Numbered from the stretch's first letter, positions 44,982 through 54,556 are shown. The stretch: DNA of 64,000 nt from Vibrio splendidus 12E03 (GCF_000272105.2 NZ_AJZD02000331.1:1-64000), one strand, 5' to 3'. The notes: generated by a model from the sequence alone, not told the origin. A program made the numbers and translations.

Positions 44982-45680
44982 TCACTTAGTGTTTAGCTTT
45001 GGCCAAGTTAATGACCAAGGTTCAAGCCAACTGTCCAAACCGTTCGACACGGTTTCTTGATGCCACTTCTCTCCCAAAGAGTCTAAGCTCCTTGGGTCAC
45101 AGACATATTCGTAGGCTTGTGATTGATAGGTAAATCGAATCGCGAAGGCATGCAGATAACCTCTGTCAGCCTCACTCGATGGATTATAAATAGGGTCACC
45201 AACAATGGCTGAGCCGATCGACTTCATCGCGACACGGATCTGGTGAGTTCGCCCCGTATAGGGTTTGCATAACAGCAAACGCTCACCGGGTTCAGCCGTT
45301 GCTGATAAAAACTGAGTAATCGCAGGATTCTCTTTGGATGTCAGAAGTTTCCAACTTGAGCGTCGTGAGCGCTCCATGTCTCCTGTGATCAAACCTTGCT
45401 TTTTCTTTGGCTTCTTAGAACCGATCGCAAGGTAGTATTTCTCTACTTCACGCTTTGCAAATAGCTGTGAAAGCTCGCTCGCTGCCGACGCATTTTTTGC
45501 CAGCAGCAGAATGCCCGAGGTCATTTTATCAAGTCGATGAACGAGATACAGCTTAGGCTCATTAATTGCCTTAGCAACTTCTTGAAGCAACATGGTATCG
45601 CCATCGTCTTTGTGGACGCTGACTCCAGGATGCTTATTGATAAGTAAAAAATCAGAGTGGTTCAGAAGAATATCGAACAT
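44982..45680 (-). CDS. RluA-family pseudouridine synthase
   Basis: RNA-modifying enzyme of 232 aa. The catalytic aspartate is in VHRLDKMTSGILLLAK, and GRTHQIRVAM is the second family motif. The small size without an S4 domain fits the TIGR01621 group. It converts uridine to pseudouridine in rRNA or tRNA; the site is unknown. ATG 45680 (GGAG upstream, spaced 11) is chosen; the frame continues to 45770 but crosses the terminator of the chemoreceptor gene. It is coupled to the methyltransferase gene, forming an RNA-modification pair. Confidence 0.85.
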   Translation of the reverse strand: MFDILLNHSDFLLINKHPGVSVHKDDGDTMLLQEVAKAINEPKLYLVHRLDKMTSGILLLAKNASAASELSQLFAKREVEKYYLAIGSKKPKKKQGLITGDMERSRRSSWKLLTSKENPAITQFLSATAEPGERLLLCKPYTGRTHQIRVAMKSIGSAIVGDPIYNPSSEADRGYLHAFAIRFTYQSQAYEYVCDPRSLDSLGEKWHQETVSNGLDSWLEPWSLTWPKLNTK

Positions 45681-45746
45681 GTAAAGGCTAGCTCCATTGT
45701 AGAACGTGGAGTATACCGTGTCTGAACCCAGATTCCAGCTACGAAA

Positions 45747-45785
45747 AAGCCCAACTAACTCAATTAACATTGAATCATTGGGCTT
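45747..45785 (-). terminator. Terminator of the chemoreceptor gene
   Basis: AAGCCCAA (45747-45754) pairs with TTGGGCTT (45778-45785); on the minus strand the stem is followed by TTTCG. The inner loop also has a TCAAT/ATTGA pairing. It lies just upstream of the pseudouridine synthase start and argues against a longer start for that gene. Confidence 0.6.
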
Positions 45786-45845
45786 CTCTTTATTTGTCCG
45801 CTTTCGGTAATCTGTTTTTAGTTCCGATTGAATACGGACTAAGCA

Positions 45846-47462
45846 CTAAGCAAGTTTGAACTTACCAACCAGTGCTTCTAACTCAGCAACCTTAGCATTC
45901 AAACCTGAAGTGTTTTCAGAGCTACGCGTCGCCAGTTGCAAAGACTGCTCAGAAATATCACTGATCGCCGTAATATCAGCCGCAATCTCTTTAGTCACAG
46001 CCGTCTGTTCTTCTGCCGCAGTCGCGATTGAGTTGACCATGCTTTGTACATTACCCGCACCGCTCACAATCGCTTCGAGTGCTGAAACTGCACCAGAGCT
46101 TTGCTCGACACCAATTTCAACTAAGCGACAGTTATCTTGAGTGTAAGTCACTGCTTCTTGAGTGCCCGATTGAATCGATTGAATGATGCCCGAGACTTCT
46201 TGTGTCGCTTTGGTTGTTCTTTCTGCTAGCGCTCGCACTTCATCGGCTACCACAGCAAAACCACGACCAAATTCGCCAGCACGTGCCGCTTCAATTGCAG
46301 CGTTAAGAGCTAACAGGTTGGTTTGTTCAGCAATGTCTTCGATTACCTTAATAACGCTACCAATCTGCTCACCATGCGAACCTAACGTGTTCATCTGTAG
46401 CGACATGTCACTCATTTGAGTCGACACTTGTTGAATACTCGCCACCATCTCAACAATCACGTTGCGGCCATCTTCTGCAGAGGTTTCAGAGCGACGTGCT
46501 TCCTCATAAGTAGAAGTACCTTGTTGAGCCACTTCAGAAATGGTCAAACTTAGCTCTTCAGCAGCCGTTGCAATCAAGTTAGCTTTGTCTGCTTGAGCTG
46601 ATGCACCAGTAACGATGTCTTGGCTAATAGAAGATAGCTCCCCTGTCACAGATTGGACTTGGTGAGTCACAGACGAGATAGAACCTAGTAGGTCTACTAG
46701 CGATTTCTGCATCTGGTTAATCGACTTAGCCAGCTCAGCCAATTCATCACCAGAATCGTCAATAATATCGCCTGCCGTTAGGTCACCATTTGCTACACGT
46801 CGTGCTACTTGTTCAACACGAGTCAAGCGGTTGGTAATAGAGCTAGACAATAGATACGCAATCACACAACCAAAGACAATCGCAATAGCAGACAACACCA
46901 TTATGGTACGTTCGATGGTGGTAAACGTATCGGTTAGTGTCAGTAGTGACTGTTCTGTATCTGCACGCTCACTTGCTGATGCTTGATCCAGTAAGTTCTC
47001 AATAGGGATAAGATTGCTCTCATACAAAGATCGTAGCTGTTGAATGTTGGCTAGTAGCGCAGCTTCATCATTGATCTTCGGCACAAGCTTTGATTCAAAC
47101 TCTTGAGTGAAACGCCCCATCAGGTCTTCAATTCGCTGAATACGGCGGTGATCTTCCGAACCTCTACTCTCCAAACGCTTCGCCTGCTCGATTGCTTGGG
47201 CAAATTCGTTCTTATTGGTTCGATAATCGTTCAGCGCGTTATCAACCTGAATGATCGCACCCAACGCATCTCGGTAGACATCTCCAGCTTCATCTATCAG
47301 AACAAGATAGGTAACAGTGCCCGGTACATCGTCCATTCTGATCTCATCAGCACTTTTATGAGCGCCAATAACCTCTATCCATACAATACTGACTAACGTG
47401 ACAAGCACTGCCAATATAGAGCCAAAACCGGCATACAGTTTCTTTCTCACTGACAATTTCAC
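45846..47462 (-). CDS. Methyl-accepting chemotaxis protein
   Basis: Inner-membrane chemoreceptor of 538 aa. Membrane segment 1 spans about residues 11-32, the periplasmic helical sensor 33-185, membrane segment 2 about 186-210 (TIMVLSAIAIVFGCVIAYLL), then a HAMP (RLTRVEQVARRVANGD). The signalling hairpin carries EDIAEQTNLLALNAAIEAAR. The sensor resembles four-helix-bundle types; its ligand is unknown. The start is GTG 47462 with AGGT upstream. It is monocistronic. Confidence 0.9.
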   Translation of the reverse strand: MKLSVRKKLYAGFGSILAVLVTLVSIVWIEVIGAHKSADEIRMDDVPGTVTYLVLIDEAGDVYRDALGAIIQVDNALNDYRTNKNEFAQAIEQAKRLESRGSEDHRRIQRIEDLMGRFTQEFESKLVPKINDEAALLANIQQLRSLYESNLIPIENLLDQASASERADTEQSLLTLTDTFTTIERTIMVLSAIAIVFGCVIAYLLSSSITNRLTRVEQVARRVANGDLTAGDIIDDSGDELAELAKSINQMQKSLVDLLGSISSVTHQVQSVTGELSSISQDIVTGASAQADKANLIATAAEELSLTISEVAQQGTSTYEEARRSETSAEDGRNVIVEMVASIQQVSTQMSDMSLQMNTLGSHGEQIGSVIKVIEDIAEQTNLLALNAAIEAARAGEFGRGFAVVADEVRALAERTTKATQEVSGIIQSIQSGTQEAVTYTQDNCRLVEIGVEQSSGAVSALEAIVSGAGNVQSMVNSIATAAEEQTAVTKEIAADITAISDISEQSLQLATRSSENTSGLNAKVAELEALVGKFKLA

Positions 47463-47585
47463 ACAACACCTACCTAAATTAAATACGGACTGAACAGCCC
47501 TAACCAGTAAATATATCGGCTAGCAAACGGATAACTTTAGTGAATGCATAACTTTTATTTTTCGATAAGAATTAAGTATTTAAAA

Positions 47586-47615
47586 CAAAAAAACGGGAGC
47601 CAATGGCTCCCGTTT
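47586..47615 (-). terminator. Rho-independent terminator after the NSS transporter
   Basis: An 11-bp stem AAACGGGAGCC (47591-47601) / GGCTCCCGTTT (47605-47615) with loop AAT is followed on the minus strand by TTTTTTG. Confidence 0.9.
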
Positions 47616-47669
47616 CTTAACTTACTTTAACTCGCGATTGTATCGTCTAAGAGATTTAGTTTCTTAGAA

Positions 47670-49103
47670 CTATAGCTTCTTAGAGATGACCGCAGAGCCA
47701 GCAATGATACCAATACCTAGTAGCATGATTGCACCTTTACCGCTGTCGAAGCCAGAAGAGATACCCATGAACGCTACGATAGCGATAGCTACTGGGATGA
47801 TGTACTTAACTAGTGTGTACCATAGACCGAATAGTGGGAAAGATACTTCACCGTCGTTAGTGATTTCTTTCTCTAGGTCAGCACGGTTTAGTCTCCAACC
47901 AGCGAAGATACATACCAACATACCGCCAACTGCTAGGAAGATCTTATCAGTTAGTAGGTCGAAGATATCAAACGCACCAGTACCGAACAGTGTTGGACCG
48001 AAGCCACCAAGTGATAGAGAAGCGAAGATACATAGAATCGCCATTACTACACTTGCAGACAGTACAGCTGTTACACGCTTCATGCCCTTCTCATCGATTA
48101 GGTAAGAAACAACAACTTCAAGTAGAGATACTGAAGAAGTCAGTGCCGCAACACTTAGACCAACGAAGAACATAAGAGCAAATAGAAGACCAACTACGCC
48201 GCCCATTTCAGCGAATAGCTGAGGAACAACAACGAATACTAGACCAGGACCAGCTGCAGGCTCCATACCGAATGCGAACATTGCAGGGAACATTGCAACA
48301 CCAGCTAGGATAGCAACACCAGTATCCATTGCAGTAACCATAGCTGTCGTTTGAACTAGGTTCTCTTTCTTCTTAAGGTAAGAACCGTAAGTCAACATAC
48401 AACCCATACCAAGAGATAGTGAGAAGAATGCTTGACCTAGTGCAGCTAGGATTACACCGCTGTCTACTTTAGAGAAGTCAGGGCTGAATAGGAATTCAAG
48501 ACCAGCCATCGCGCCCGGAAGCATGATGCCTTTGATGGATACCACGATAAGGATAATGAAAAGAAGTGGCATCAGGATCTTACCAGCTTTCTCAATACCA
48601 CCAGAGATACCCTTCATAACAATAACAATGTTAAGTAGTAGGTATAGGCCCATCCACATAAGTGGTTGAACTGGGTTTGAGATAAAGCCACCGAAGCTGT
48701 CACCGATTGCTTCAGGTGCGTCTAGCAGACCACCAGCAATCTTACCGATGTATGCGATAGACCAGCCACCTACTACAGGGTAGAAACCCATGATAAGTAG
48801 ACCACTGACTACGCCGATAACACCAGCGAACGTCCAACGACGGTCAGTTGTTTTGAATGCACCTACTGCTGATTTTTGCGTATGACGGCCAATCGCAAAT
48901 TCAGTCAGCATTACACTGAAACCGATGAAGATTACAAAAAACAGGTAAATTGCAACGAATGCACCGCCGCCACTTTCGCCTGCTGTGTAAGGGAATTTCC
49001 AAATGTTACCTAGACCAACAGCAGAACCTGCTGCAGCCATTACGAATCCTAACTTCGAACCCCAGGTATCGCGGGGTGTTGTGGTTGTATTACTAGTAGC
49101 CAC
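47670..49103 (-). CDS. Sodium-dependent neurotransmitter-symporter family transporter
   Basis: Inner-membrane protein of 477 aa in the NSS (SNF) family. The start of TM1 has the sodium-site signature GFVMAAAGSAVGLGNIWKFP, and GGGAFVAIYL follows in TM2. Around 11-12 hydrophobic segments are visible. Members import amino acids (as in LeuT, TnaT) with Na+; the substrate is unknown. The start is GTG 49103 with GGAG 5 bases upstream. No regulator is adjacent. Confidence 0.9.
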   Translation of the reverse strand: MATSNTTTTPRDTWGSKLGFVMAAAGSAVGLGNIWKFPYTAGESGGGAFVAIYLFFVIFIGFSVMLTEFAIGRHTQKSAVGAFKTTDRRWTFAGVIGVVSGLLIMGFYPVVGGWSIAYIGKIAGGLLDAPEAIGDSFGGFISNPVQPLMWMGLYLLLNIVIVMKGISGGIEKAGKILMPLLFIILIVVSIKGIMLPGAMAGLEFLFSPDFSKVDSGVILAALGQAFFSLSLGMGCMLTYGSYLKKKENLVQTTAMVTAMDTGVAILAGVAMFPAMFAFGMEPAAGPGLVFVVVPQLFAEMGGVVGLLFALMFFVGLSVAALTSSVSLLEVVVSYLIDEKGMKRVTAVLSASVVMAILCIFASLSLGGFGPTLFGTGAFDIFDLLTDKIFLAVGGMLVCIFAGWRLNRADLEKEITNDGEVSFPLFGLWYTLVKYIIPVAIAIVAFMGISSGFDSGKGAIMLLGIGIIAGSAVISKKL

Positions 49104-49470
49104 GTGTACTCCAAACTTTTGTGTTATGTGATGTTGTGTTTTGCTTTGGGTGGCGTCTTTAAAAGATAAGGCGTATAAAAAAATTTACACACCTAAAAGA
49201 TTTGATTGACGCTCGTTATCTGGCAAGTAAACCAGTTTAAGAATAAAATTGGAAGCCCGAACCGTACATATTTCGTTACCAATGTAAATTTTTATGGTTA
49301 AATGCCGCCTTTTCATACAAAACAATCGTTTTCGTCTTAAGTTAACCAAAACTTAACAACTATAACCTGTTTACAGCTTTAGCTCTAATTTGTAAATAGT
49401 TGATTCCTTAAATTCCCATATCCGCAAAATAGCATTACTATCTAAGTGTCTCTTTTTTCGAGTATTCAAT
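49104..49470. other. Gene-free divergent promoter region
   Basis: These 367 A/T-rich bases separate the NSS transporter and cardiolipin synthase and should hold both promoters. No specific operator stands out. Confidence 0.45.
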
Positions 49471-50925
49471 GTGGAAAAGCTCTACCATTTTTTAACTTTA
49501 GCCTCTGTCGCTTTGTACTGGGTGCTTGTAGCCGGTGTGACTTTCCGTGTCGTACTAAAACGACGCTCTGTCAGCGTTTCTCTCGCGTGGTTGATGGTTA
49601 TCTACATTATCCCAATTGTAGGTGTCGCTTGTTACTTCCTTTTTGGAGAGCTAAACCTAGGCAGAAAAAGGGCTGAGCGCGCTCACCGCATGTTTACTCC
49701 GTTTGGTGATTGGTTCCGAAAACTAGATGATTGCCAGCTCCACCTGCCAGGAAAGGTCGGCTCCCCTATCCACAAGATCGATGAACTTTGTAATAATCGA
49801 ATGGGCATTCCTGCACTCAGCGGAAACACACTTTCACTGCAAGCGTCTCCCAATGAGATCTTACACGCAATTATTGAAGATATAGAAAATGCCCAAACCA
49901 GTATCAAGATGGTTTTCTATATTTGGCATCCTGGAGGCTTAACGGATTCGGTTGGTTCCGCACTCATTCGAGCTGCGAAACGTGGAGTGGATGTTAAAGT
50001 CTTGCTTGATTCAGCAGGTAGCCCACGATTTTTCAAAAGCCACTGGCTTTCAATGATGAAAGACGCCGGTGTGCAAGTTGTACAAGCATTAGAGGTTAGC
50101 CCTTGGCGTATTTTAATACGCCGCCTAGATCTAAGGCAGCACCGCAAGATCATCGTGATTGATGAAACCATTGCCTATACCGGTTCAATGAACATGGTCG
50201 ACCCTGCTCACTTCAAACAGAGCTCAGGTGTGGGTCAGTGGATTGACGTAATGGTTCGTGTAACTGGCCCTACCGTTAATGTGCTGTCGGCCATCCATGG
50301 TTGGGATTGGGAAGTCGAAACAGGTGAACGAATCCTTCCTGATTTACCAGAGTGTCCGGTTGAAGAGGTAATGACGCATCATCCAGTTCAGGTAGTACCA
50401 TCAGGCCCGGGCATGCCAGAATATTTGATCCTACAAGTTCTGACCATTGCGATTAATCAGGCAAACCATTCAGTTCGTATCACAACCCCCTACTTTGTAC
50501 CGAGTGCCGATTTATTAGAAACACTCAAAATGACAGCGCAACGCGGTGTAAACGTAGAACTGATCATCCCACACAACAACGATTCATTGATGGTTAAGTG
50601 GGCCTCACGCGCGTTTTATACTGAACTGCTTGAAGCTGGCGTGAAGATTTACGAGTTTTACGGTGGACTTCTTCACACTAAGTCAGTAGTGATTGATGAA
50701 GAGTTTTGTTTAATCGGAACGGTCAATATCGACATGCGCAGTTTATGGCTTAACTTCGAAGTGACGCTCGCTGTTGACGATGTGCACTTCACTCAGCAGC
50801 TATCTGAACTGCAGCAATCTTACATCGAGTCATCGCATCCAGTAGAACTGGAGCAGTGGGAGCAGAGAAATCTGCGTAACCGCTTCTTCGAAAGGTTGTT
50901 CTATCTGTTCAATCCACTGCTGTAA
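49471..50925 (+). CDS. cls: Cardiolipin synthase
   Basis: Inner-membrane enzyme of 484 aa that joins two phosphatidylglycerols into cardiolipin. Two N-terminal membrane helices (residues about 5-28 and 36-58) are followed by two phospholipase-D HKD motifs: HRKIIVIDETIAYTGSMN and HTKSVVIDEEFCLIGTVNID. Length and layout match ClsA. The start is GTG 49471; the ATG two bases earlier is in another frame, and the ribosome site is weak, so the start is the least certain part. Confidence 0.92.
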   Translation: MEKLYHFLTLASVALYWVLVAGVTFRVVLKRRSVSVSLAWLMVIYIIPIVGVACYFLFGELNLGRKRAERAHRMFTPFGDWFRKLDDCQLHLPGKVGSPIHKIDELCNNRMGIPALSGNTLSLQASPNEILHAIIEDIENAQTSIKMVFYIWHPGGLTDSVGSALIRAAKRGVDVKVLLDSAGSPRFFKSHWLSMMKDAGVQVVQALEVSPWRILIRRLDLRQHRKIIVIDETIAYTGSMNMVDPAHFKQSSGVGQWIDVMVRVTGPTVNVLSAIHGWDWEVETGERILPDLPECPVEEVMTHHPVQVVPSGPGMPEYLILQVLTIAINQANHSVRITTPYFVPSADLLETLKMTAQRGVNVELIIPHNNDSLMVKWASRAFYTELLEAGVKIYEFYGGLLHTKSVVIDEEFCLIGTVNIDMRSLWLNFEVTLAVDDVHFTQQLSELQQSYIESSHPVELEQWEQRNLRNRFFERLFYLFNPLL

Positions 50926-50974
50926 TCCAATCAATGGGTCCATGCCGACTCATCTCTCACTGCCTATCTGATTT

Positions 50975-51009
50975 TTAGCCTTTCACGATAAACGACGTGA
51001 AAGGTTAAA
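50975..51009. other. Hairpin between cls and metC
   Basis: CCTTTCACG (50979-50987) pairs with CGTGAAAGG (50996-51004), extended by T/A pairs outside. There is no T-tract after the stem on either strand, so it is a stable structure of unclear use, not a standard terminator. Confidence 0.45.
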
Positions 51010-51108
51010 AAGAGAAAGAAAAGCATAAAAACTCCCGCTTCACTCTTGCTTTGAAGGCTATTGGCATGTTTTAAATAGGACATAACCGATTGATAAGGAA
51101 TTCACAGC

Positions 51109-52293
51109 ATGTCCGAGAACAAAACCACTAAGCTGATCACTGCAGGTCGTGATAAGAAGTGGACCAATGGTGTCGTTAACCCACCAGTACAGCGCGCTTC
51201 AACCGTCGTGTTCAACTCAGTAGAAGAAAAGCGTAAAGCTACGATTAATCGCGCCAACAAAACGCTTTTTTACGGACGTCGTGGAACCAATACTCATTTC
51301 GCCTTCCAAGATGCCATGGTTGAAGTCGAGGGCGGCGCAGGCTGTGCACTTTACCCTTGTGGTACTGCAGCCATTTCAAATGCCATTCTTTCTTTTGTAG
51401 AAACAGGCGATCATATTCTGATGGTCGACACCTGCTACGAACCGACGCGTGATTTCTGTGACACCATCATGAAGAAGATGGGTGTAGAGACGACCTACTA
51501 CGAACCAACGATCGGTGAAGGCATCCAAGACCTTATTAAGCCAAACACTAAGGTGCTGTTTACCGAATCTCCGGGCTCAGTCACCATGGAAGTGCAAGAC
51601 ATTCCAACGCTAGCGCGTATTGCTCATGAACACGACATCATCGTGATGCTCGATAACACATGGGCTGCTGGTGTGAACTTCTCACCGTTTGATTTTGGCG
51701 TTGATATCTCGATTCAAGCTGCGACCAAATACATTGTTGGTCACTCTGATGTGATGTTAGGTACTGCTGTTGCCAACGAGAAGTGTTGGGATCAACTAAG
51801 AGAACAGAGCTATTTGATGGGGCAATGTGTATCACCAGATGACGCTTACCTTGCCCTTCGTGGTATTCGTACTCTTGACGTTCGACTACGCCAACATGCA
51901 GAGAGCAGCTTGAAAGTCGCAAAATGGCTGGAGACTCGACCTGAGGTTGATCATGTTCGTCACCCTGCCCTTGAGTCTTGCCCTGGTCATGAATTCTTCA
52001 AACGAGATTTTACTGGCGGCAATGGCCTGTTCTCGTTTGTTCTAAAGAACTCAAACACAAAAGCAACGACAGCACTGCTTGATGGCATGACACACTTCAG
52101 CATGGGTTATTCATGGGGTGGTTTCGAGAGCTTAATTCTAGCGAATGAACCAAGCAGTTTTGATAGCCTAAGAACGGTAGCGAATCCGAACTTCGAAGGG
52201 ACTTTGATTCGTGTTCACGTCGGCTTAGAAGACGTCGATGATTTGATTGCAGATCTTGAGGCTGGATTAGAACGTTACAACGCTCTGGTTTAA
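51109..52293 (+). CDS. metC: Cystathionine beta-lyase
   Basis: PLP-dependent enzyme of 394 aa that splits cystathionine to homocysteine, pyruvate and ammonia in methionine synthesis. The PLP lysine is in SIQAATKYIVGHSDVMLG, with YGRRGTNTH and TYYEPTIGEGI as MetC-type segments that separate it from cystathionine gamma-synthase. ATG 51109 follows AAGGAA by 8 bases. No MetJ box (AGACGTCT) is obvious upstream. A strong terminator ends it. Confidence 0.92.
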   Translation: MSENKTTKLITAGRDKKWTNGVVNPPVQRASTVVFNSVEEKRKATINRANKTLFYGRRGTNTHFAFQDAMVEVEGGAGCALYPCGTAAISNAILSFVETGDHILMVDTCYEPTRDFCDTIMKKMGVETTYYEPTIGEGIQDLIKPNTKVLFTESPGSVTMEVQDIPTLARIAHEHDIIVMLDNTWAAGVNFSPFDFGVDISIQAATKYIVGHSDVMLGTAVANEKCWDQLREQSYLMGQCVSPDDAYLALRGIRTLDVRLRQHAESSLKVAKWLETRPEVDHVRHPALESCPGHEFFKRDFTGGNGLFSFVLKNSNTKATTALLDGMTHFSMGYSWGGFESLILANEPSSFDSLRTVANPNFEGTLIRVHVGLEDVDDLIADLEAGLERYNALV

Positions 52294-52317
52294 TCTGACA
52301 CGTTAGATTCAATAAGC

Positions 52318-52346
52318 AAAAAGGCAGGATATTCCTGCCTTTTTCA
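52318..52346 (+). terminator. Rho-independent terminator after metC
   Basis: A 12-bp stem (52318-52329 with 52333-52344) around a 3-base loop, with the sequence AAAAAGGCAGGA, and a T-tract. Confidence 0.9.
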
Positions 52347-52403
52347 GTTCTGCCTATCAGCTGCCTGTAATCCAGCTACTGACACAAAGCGCTTTATAAA
52401 TGA

Positions 52404-52874
52404 TTATTGAACCTTAAAGCATGTCCAGTTGAAGATTTCTGAGCGGTGTTCATTAAACAGATACAGGGACTGGTCTTTCTCCAAGATCGAGTAATCAATG
52501 GTCACCCCTTTGTACTCACTGTATTCCTGATTAATGATCGGATCATGAAACGGAGTGGCGGTTCTCACATCAATAATACTCATCGACAAATGATTCCCAT
52601 CAAGGCCGTAGTAACCAGAATACAGGTTTTCCATTGTGCCTTCGTTACCGTCTTTCTCAGTGATCGTCACAAACTCTCTCATACTAAAAGTTTGGTCAGA
52701 CTGAAAAGTAATGCTCATTCGCTCATAAAGCGATTGGTACGGTTGGAATGCCTGAGATAAAAAATCCGTTTTTAGCGTTTTACAGTGCCAGCGAGTACCC
52801 GCTAATGCATTCTGTTCCAGCAAAAAGCTTGCTGCAGCAACTGCCAATAGAATAAGTAAGCCAATTAATCGCAA
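52404..52874 (-). CDS. Small periplasmic partner of a ToxR-like regulator (VtrC/ToxS-type)
   Basis: A 156-aa protein with one N-terminal membrane segment (residues 3-22, LIGLLILLAVAAASFLLEQN) and a periplasmic domain of about 130 residues. The domain looks all-beta (alternating hydrophobic strands, for example RMSITFQSDQTFSMREFVTI and GVTIDYSILEKDQSLYLF). One Cys near its start (TRWHCKTL) and one at its end (NWTCFKV) could close a barrel by a disulfide. Its start overlaps the upstream regulator gene by 10 bases. This is the arrangement of VtrC with VtrA and ToxS with ToxR, where the small protein forms the ligand site or protects the partner. I see no clear sequence signature of a named family; the role is inferred from context. 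Confidence 0.6.
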   Translation of the reverse strand: MRLIGLLILLAVAAASFLLEQNALAGTRWHCKTLKTDFLSQAFQPYQSLYERMSITFQSDQTFSMREFVTITEKDGNEGTMENLYSGYYGLDGNHLSMSIIDVRTATPFHDPIINQEYSEYKGVTIDYSILEKDQSLYLFNEHRSEIFNWTCFKVQ

Positions 52875-53803
52875 AAGTAGCTCCTCTTTTCCATATGAGC
52901 TGCAAATGAGTCAAAAGACGTCTCCACATTGAAAATCGTCGCCCCGTAATTTAGGGCCTCGCCATCCTTCCTTTGAACCAACATATACAAAGCATCATTT
53001 TCAGGCTGATCAACAGATGGATAAATACGGACAAAGACATCAACGTTGCAGTGGCTCGGCAACACATCCGTAAGCTTTTGGGTAATCGCTGGCAATGAAT
53101 AGGCTTCATCGTGAACAATGTGGAAAAAGTATTGATTGGTATTGTCTGTGTAACTATCTCGATATTCTGTCTTATCAACAAAATAAGGCATTGGCGCATA
53201 ATAGGTTTGGAAAAGGTTGAACGCCGTTACGACTACACAAATCAACGCGACTATATAACCTGCTTTAACGAGGTGCGCTTTGCTTTTCGAATTCGAAGGC
53301 TCTAGCTCAGCTGAGCTCTGTTCTTGATTCGATGAAATATTGAGTTCTGAATCTGATGTCGTTGTCTTGTTCGCGTCGGCAGAGGTTTCAGTCGCGGCTA
53401 ACACCTCTTGAGCGACAGGCGAAGAGTTTGATTCAAACCCCTCTGTAATCACAGAAGAAGATACAACTTCAGCTTTGCTAGGCTTTATCGACTCATTGAT
53501 CTCAAGCGAATAGCCCGTTTTACTCACGGTACGAATCGTCGCACAACCACAAGTGACTCGAGACAGGGTTTTGCGAATCTTGGAGATCACATTGGTGAGA
53601 GCTTGCTCTGAGACAATCACATTGCCCCAACACCTATCAAATATCAGGCCTCGTTCAATGCATTCACCAGCATTCTCTAGCAAGAACAGGAACACCTTAC
53701 CTTCTAACGGCGCGATAGTTTCTACGTGGCCATCTGCACGCACAAACTGCCTTAGCAAGGGATCATAACTAGCATCACAAATTTGGTAGCTTTGTTGTTT
53801 CAC
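52865..53803 (-). CDS. ToxR/VtrA-like membrane transcription regulator
   Basis: A 312-aa protein in three parts. Residues about 10-108 form an OmpR/ToxR-type winged helix (LEGKVFLFLLENAGECIERG, SEQALTNVISKIRKTL, IRTVSKTGYSLEI). A long acidic, Ser-rich linker (110-178) leads to one membrane helix (about 184-203, GYIVALICVVVTAFNLF), and the last 105 residues are periplasmic. Two cysteines, in SHCNVDV and at the end SYFCD, mirror the pair in ToxR. Start is GTG 53803. It has no receiver domain, so it senses directly through the membrane, probably with the overlapping downstream partner. Ligand and targets are unknown; VtrA senses bile salts. Confidence 0.78.
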   Translation of the reverse strand: MKQQSYQICDASYDPLLRQFVRADGHVETIAPLEGKVFLFLLENAGECIERGLIFDRCWGNVIVSEQALTNVISKIRKTLSRVTCGCATIRTVSKTGYSLEINESIKPSKAEVVSSSVITEGFESNSSPVAQEVLAATETSADANKTTTSDSELNISSNQEQSSAELEPSNSKSKAHLVKAGYIVALICVVVTAFNLFQTYYAPMPYFVDKTEYRDSYTDNTNQYFFHIVHDEAYSLPAITQKLTDVLPSHCNVDVFVRIYPSVDQPENDALYMLVQRKDGEALNYGATIFNVETSFDSFAAHMEKRSYFCD

Positions 53804-53912
53804 TATCGTCTTCTAGGTTTTAATTCGGTCACATATGATATTGAATAGTTTATAAATGGCTAGTGAATTTTCCCATTTTCACGCAATTATTTCGCGACGA
53901 TAAATAACATTT

Positions 53913-54479
53913 TTATTTGTAAGGACAACCAACGAGATGGTCATTAACCATACCTGTTGCTTGCATAAACGCGTAACAGATTGTTTCCCCTACAAACTTG
54001 AATCCTCTTTTCTTCAAAAACTTGCTCATCGCTTTGGATTGCTCAGTAGAAGCTGGGACTTGAGACATCTCTGTCCATTGATTGACGATCACCTCGCTAT
54101 CAACAAACTGCCATAAAGCATTCGATAGAGACCCAAACTCTTTCTGAAGTTCAAGCGTTGCACGCGCATTATTGTAAACCGAGGCAATCTTGCCCTTATG
54201 TTTAACCACATCGAAGTTTTCAATGATATTTGGCACATTGTCTTCATTAAGTACAGCTAGCTTATTGAGGTCGTAGTTTTCAAATGCAGCACGATAGCCT
54301 TCACGTTTTTTAAGTATCGTAATCCAACTTAGGCCGGCTTGGGCACCTTCTAGCGTAATGAACTCAAATAGCACTTGGTCATCATAAACAGGCACGCCCC
54401 ACTCTGCATCGTGATACTCCCTTTCAAGCTCATGTTTCAGTGCCCACGCACACGTTCTATCCACTGTATTCGCTTCCAT
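53913..54479 (-). CDS. tag: DNA-3-methyladenine glycosylase I
   Basis: DNA-repair enzyme of 188 aa that removes 3-methyladenine. Landmarks are the zinc-binding Cys near the start (RTCAWA), YHDAEWGVPVYDD, the LEGAQAGLSWITIL helix-hairpin-helix region with its catalytic Glu, and the C-terminal zinc residues in MVNDHLVGCPYK. The length is that of Tag. It is separated from the neighbouring efflux operon by a terminator. Confidence 0.93.
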   Translation of the reverse strand: MEANTVDRTCAWALKHELEREYHDAEWGVPVYDDQVLFEFITLEGAQAGLSWITILKKREGYRAAFENYDLNKLAVLNEDNVPNIIENFDVVKHKGKIASVYNNARATLELQKEFGSLSNALWQFVDSEVIVNQWTEMSQVPASTEQSKAMSKFLKKRGFKFVGETICYAFMQATGMVNDHLVGCPYK

Positions 54480-54511
54480 TTCGATGGTCTCTTTTTAGTA
54501 ATCGTACATAA

Positions 54512-54540
54512 AAATAATGCCCCAATTAGGGGCATTATTT
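54512..54540 (-). terminator. Rho-independent terminator of the RND operon
   Basis: AAATAATGCCCC (54512-54523) pairs exactly with GGGGCATTATTT (54529-54540), with a TTTT tail on the minus strand. Confidence 0.9.
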
Positions 54541-54556
54541 CAAAGGTTAGTTGGCG

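Noticed and set aside
50975..51009. Terminator after cls
   Set aside because: A good stem exists but the bases after it are A-rich on both strands, so it was kept only as a hairpin of unknown role.
51010..51108. MetJ operator before metC
   Set aside because: No tandem AGACGTCT-like boxes are present.
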